A stretch of 8,195 nt of DNA from an uncultured Porphyromonadaceae bacterium (GTDB taxonomy: Bacteria > Bacteroidota > Bacteroidia > Bacteroidales > Muribaculaceae), in assembly GCA_902494595.1 (NCBI GenBank), contig CABUTY010000043.1, positions 1 to 8,195 of the forward strand, read 5' to 3'. Made by a program: the position numbers and the translations under genes. Numbering within the stretch: the first letter of the stretch is position 1; each line of letters begins with the position of its first letter. The notes under the pieces were generated by a model. The model saw nothing but the letters and a program-made list of their open reading frames with translations. It was not told the DNA's origin and ran no database searches. Shown here piece after piece: positions 6,294-8,195 of the stretch.

Positions 6294-7055
6294 ATGAATG
6301 AAATAAAGAGCATATCACATTATTCCGACAAGACGGCGAGGCTTGTGATATCCAACGGACTTATAGCGGCAAAGGCACAGCCCGGCCAGTTTGTGATAAT
6401 CAAATTCAGCGAGCAGGGACAACGTATACCTTTCGCCATAATACGTGCAGATGCCGTCAACGATGAAATCGATGTGATAATCCACCGTGGAGATGGACTT
6501 GACGAAATACTGAATAATCTTAAGGATGGCGATGTATTGCCTGATTTGCTTGGGCCATTGGGCATGCCGGCGGTAGTGGAATCCGACAAGACGGTTATTT
6601 TTTGTGGCGACGGGGCTGGCTTTGTGCCTCTCTTACCCCTTATGGACGCATACCGCGAAAAGGGATGCCGCATATACGCACTTATGACTGAACTGTCGTC
6701 AAAGCTGCAGTGCCTGCTGGGTGATATAAATCATAATTGCGATGGAATGACGGTGATTGACGAAGCATCGTTGCCCGGTACCATGAGGCAGTGGATCGAG
6801 CAGTACAGTCCCGACAAAATCATTCTTTCCGGTCCTACCATGATGATGAAGGAACTTGCCGGGATAGCAAAGGAAAAAGGAGTGTCGGCCGACTGTGTGC
6901 TCAATATGCTTATGATTGACGGAATAGGGATATGCGGCGTATGCCGGGTGATGGTAGGCGGGCGCCAGAAACAGACATGTGTCGACGGTCCCGTGTTCAA
7001 CGCCTGGGAGGTGGATTTCGATTATATTTTGAATCGTCAGCGGTCGTTCATATGA
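6294..7055 (+). CDS. nfnA: NfnA/SudB-type FAD and [2Fe-2S] reductase subunit
   Basis: The small subunit of a NADH-dependent ferredoxin:NADP+ oxidoreductase (NfnAB), a cytosolic electron-bifurcating flavoenzyme; older annotations call it SudB or PyrK-like. Counting from ATG 6294 (253 residues), the FAD region is PGQFVIIKF (30-38) and RIPFAI (44-49). The nucleotide loop is CGDGAGFVPLLP (104-115), slightly divergent from GGGVGIAP. The C-terminus has DGIGICGVCR (209-218) and CVDGPVFNAWEVDFD (229-243), giving C214, C217 and C229 as [2Fe-2S] ligands. D209 is a candidate fourth ligand, since the Nfn cluster is known to use an Asp. A TTG at 6276 extends the frame by 6 hydrophobic residues, but the ATG fits the family better; TAGGA at 6280-6284 may be the ribosome site. 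It overlaps the next gene by 4 bp (ATGA). Confidence 0.88.
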   Translation: MNEIKSISHYSDKTARLVISNGLIAAKAQPGQFVIIKFSEQGQRIPFAIIRADAVNDEIDVIIHRGDGLDEILNNLKDGDVLPDLLGPLGMPAVVESDKTVIFCGDGAGFVPLLPLMDAYREKGCRIYALMTELSSKLQCLLGDINHNCDGMTVIDEASLPGTMRQWIEQYSPDKIILSGPTMMMKELAGIAKEKGVSADCVLNMLMIDGIGICGVCRVMVGGRQKQTCVDGPVFNAWEVDFDYILNRQRSFI

Positions 7056-8195
7056 AAAAAGAATTGCAGGAGATATTCACGCGAGGAAGAGATGAGGAAT
7101 GGCGAGTGGTATTACGCCAGTCGGTCAAGCCGTCGGTACGCACATCCATACCGAGGGTCCGTATGCCAGAATTGCCGCCGGATTTCCGTATCACCAATTC
7201 GCGGGAGGTATGTGAAGGACTTAGCGTGGAGCAGGCCGTTCTGGAGGCCACACGTTGTCTCGACTGTGTCAATCCGGGATGTGTTAAGGGGTGTCCGGTG
7301 CATAACGACATACCGGGATTTATCAAGAACATAGAACGGCGCGACTTCCGTGAGGCGAGTCGGGTGCTGAGGCGTACCACGGTTTTGCCGGCGGTATGCG
7401 GCCGTGTATGTCCTCAGGAAAAGCAGTGCGAGGCGGGCTGCACATACCTCAAGATGGGCAAGCCAGCCGTGTCGATAGGAGCGCTGGAGCGCTTTACAGC
7501 CGACCTTAACCGCACTATCGACAGGATGGTGCCCGATTCCATGGCTGACGACGAAGCCGTGCATCCGCTCTACCCTATCAAGGTGGCTGTGGTGGGTTCC
7601 GGTCCTTCGGGTCTCGCTTTTGCCGGCGATATGGCACGACGCGGGTATAAGGTCACTGTATTCGAGGCTCTAAGCCAGTTCGGCGGCGTCCTTAAATATG
7701 GCATCCCCGAATTCTGCCTGCCTTCCAAAATCGTGGACCGTGAGATAAACCGTCTCAAGGATATGGGGGTCAATTTCATCAAGGATTGCCTCATAGGCCG
7801 GACTCTGAGTTACGGCGACCTCGAGAAGTTAGGTTACAAAGGAATATACATAGCTACGGGTGCCGGGAAACCGCGTTATATGGACATACCCGGCGAGAAT
7901 CTGCCTGGCGTGATGACCGCCAATGAATATCTCATGCGGCTGAATCTTCTTGAGCCGTCGGTATTCGGGGCCAACGGCGTCGCGTTGACCGGTAAGCGGG
8001 TGGCTGTGATAGGTGGCGGCAATACGGCCATAGATGCTGCTCGATGCGCCGTAAGAACCGGCGCCGAAGAAACATATATAGTATATCGCCGCAGTATGGA
8101 TGAGATGCCGGCACGAAGGGAGGAGATACGTCATGCCCGCGAGGAGGGTATCCGGTTCATGACTCTTCACAATCCGGTGCGTTATATCCCCGACA
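7052..8195 (+). CDS. nfnB: NfnB/GltD-like FAD and [4Fe-4S] oxidoreductase subunit, C-terminus cut by window edge
   Basis: The large subunit partner of NfnA, often annotated as NADPH-dependent glutamate synthase small chain because it shares the GltD fold. The 381 visible codons show the iron-sulfur domain with CLDCVNPGCVKGCP (69-82; C69, C72, C77, C81) and CGRVCPQEKQCEAGC (116-130; C116, C120, C126, C130). The FAD-binding VVGSGPSGLAFA (180-191) follows, then GGVLKYGIPEF (211-221), IATGAGKPR (267-275) and the NADP-binding VIGGGNTAIDAARC (319-332). The YRRS and EMPAR segment (345-355) is also typical. About 80-90 residues should lie beyond the edge. The ATG overlaps the nfnA stop (ATGA), which is strong evidence that the two are co-translated subunits of one complex. 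No gltB large subunit is seen, favouring Nfn over glutamate synthase. Confidence 0.9.
   Translation, partial: MKKELQEIFTRGRDEEWRVVLRQSVKPSVRTSIPRVRMPELPPDFRITNSREVCEGLSVEQAVLEATRCLDCVNPGCVKGCPVHNDIPGFIKNIERRDFREASRVLRRTTVLPAVCGRVCPQEKQCEAGCTYLKMGKPAVSIGALERFTADLNRTIDRMVPDSMADDEAVHPLYPIKVAVVGSGPSGLAFAGDMARRGYKVTVFEALSQFGGVLKYGIPEFCLPSKIVDREINRLKDMGVNFIKDCLIGRTLSYGDLEKLGYKGIYIATGAGKPRYMDIPGENLPGVMTANEYLMRLNLLEPSVFGANGVALTGKRVAVIGGGNTAIDAARCAVRTGAEETYIVYRRSMDEMPARREEIRHAREEGIRFMTLHNPVRYIPD

Noticed and set aside
7112..7564. Minus-strand 150-codon frame opposite nfnB
   Set aside because: The plus frame reads through this region with two cysteine clusters and FAD/NADP motifs of NfnB, and it is translationally coupled to nfnA. 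The minus frame is a shadow.

Overview
The window looks like a stretch of a Bacteroidales chromosome, possibly Muribaculaceae or a related gut/anaerobe family. The protein families support this: a two-repeat DUF1599 protein followed by a DoxX/MauE-type membrane protein with a fused periplasmic domain, a secreted DUF3108 protein, a long type I-like glutamine synthetase and an NfnA/NfnB pair. Promoters fit the Bacteroidetes pattern (TTTG, about 19 bp, TAnnTTTG), and Shine-Dalgarno sequences are weak or absent. The genus is an inference; no rRNA or other marker is present.

Layout. 1-599 (minus) is the N-terminal two thirds of a cation diffusion facilitator metal exporter that runs off the left edge. 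A 187-bp divergent intergenic region follows. On the plus strand, a DUF1599 protein (787-1341) overlaps a polytopic DoxX/MauE-type protein (1304-2653). Next come a single-domain thioredoxin with its own promoter (2775-3071), a strong intrinsic terminator with a second hairpin behind it, and an exported DUF3108 protein (3208-3960).

From 3965 to the right edge lies a compact operon driven by a textbook Bacteroides promoter: glutamine synthetase (4062-5555), a short ThiF/MoeB/HesA-type E1-like adenylyltransferase (5564-6265), NfnA (6294-7055) and NfnB (7052 to beyond the edge). Gaps are 8 bp, 28 bp and a 4-bp ATGA overlap. The set joins ammonium assimilation (glutamine synthetase) to NADPH/ferredoxin balancing (NfnAB). 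The E1-like protein between them has no obvious partner here.

Most of the window is ordinary housekeeping. The points worth a second look are a palindromic element (about TTAGA-N2-GC-N2-TCTAA) in three of the intergenic regions, the E1-like protein that has lost the usual zinc-binding cysteines yet sits in a nitrogen/redox operon, and a strong unexplained hairpin after the thioredoxin terminator. I see no mobile element, CRISPR array, rRNA or tRNA. No stretch longer than about 190 bp lacks a gene.
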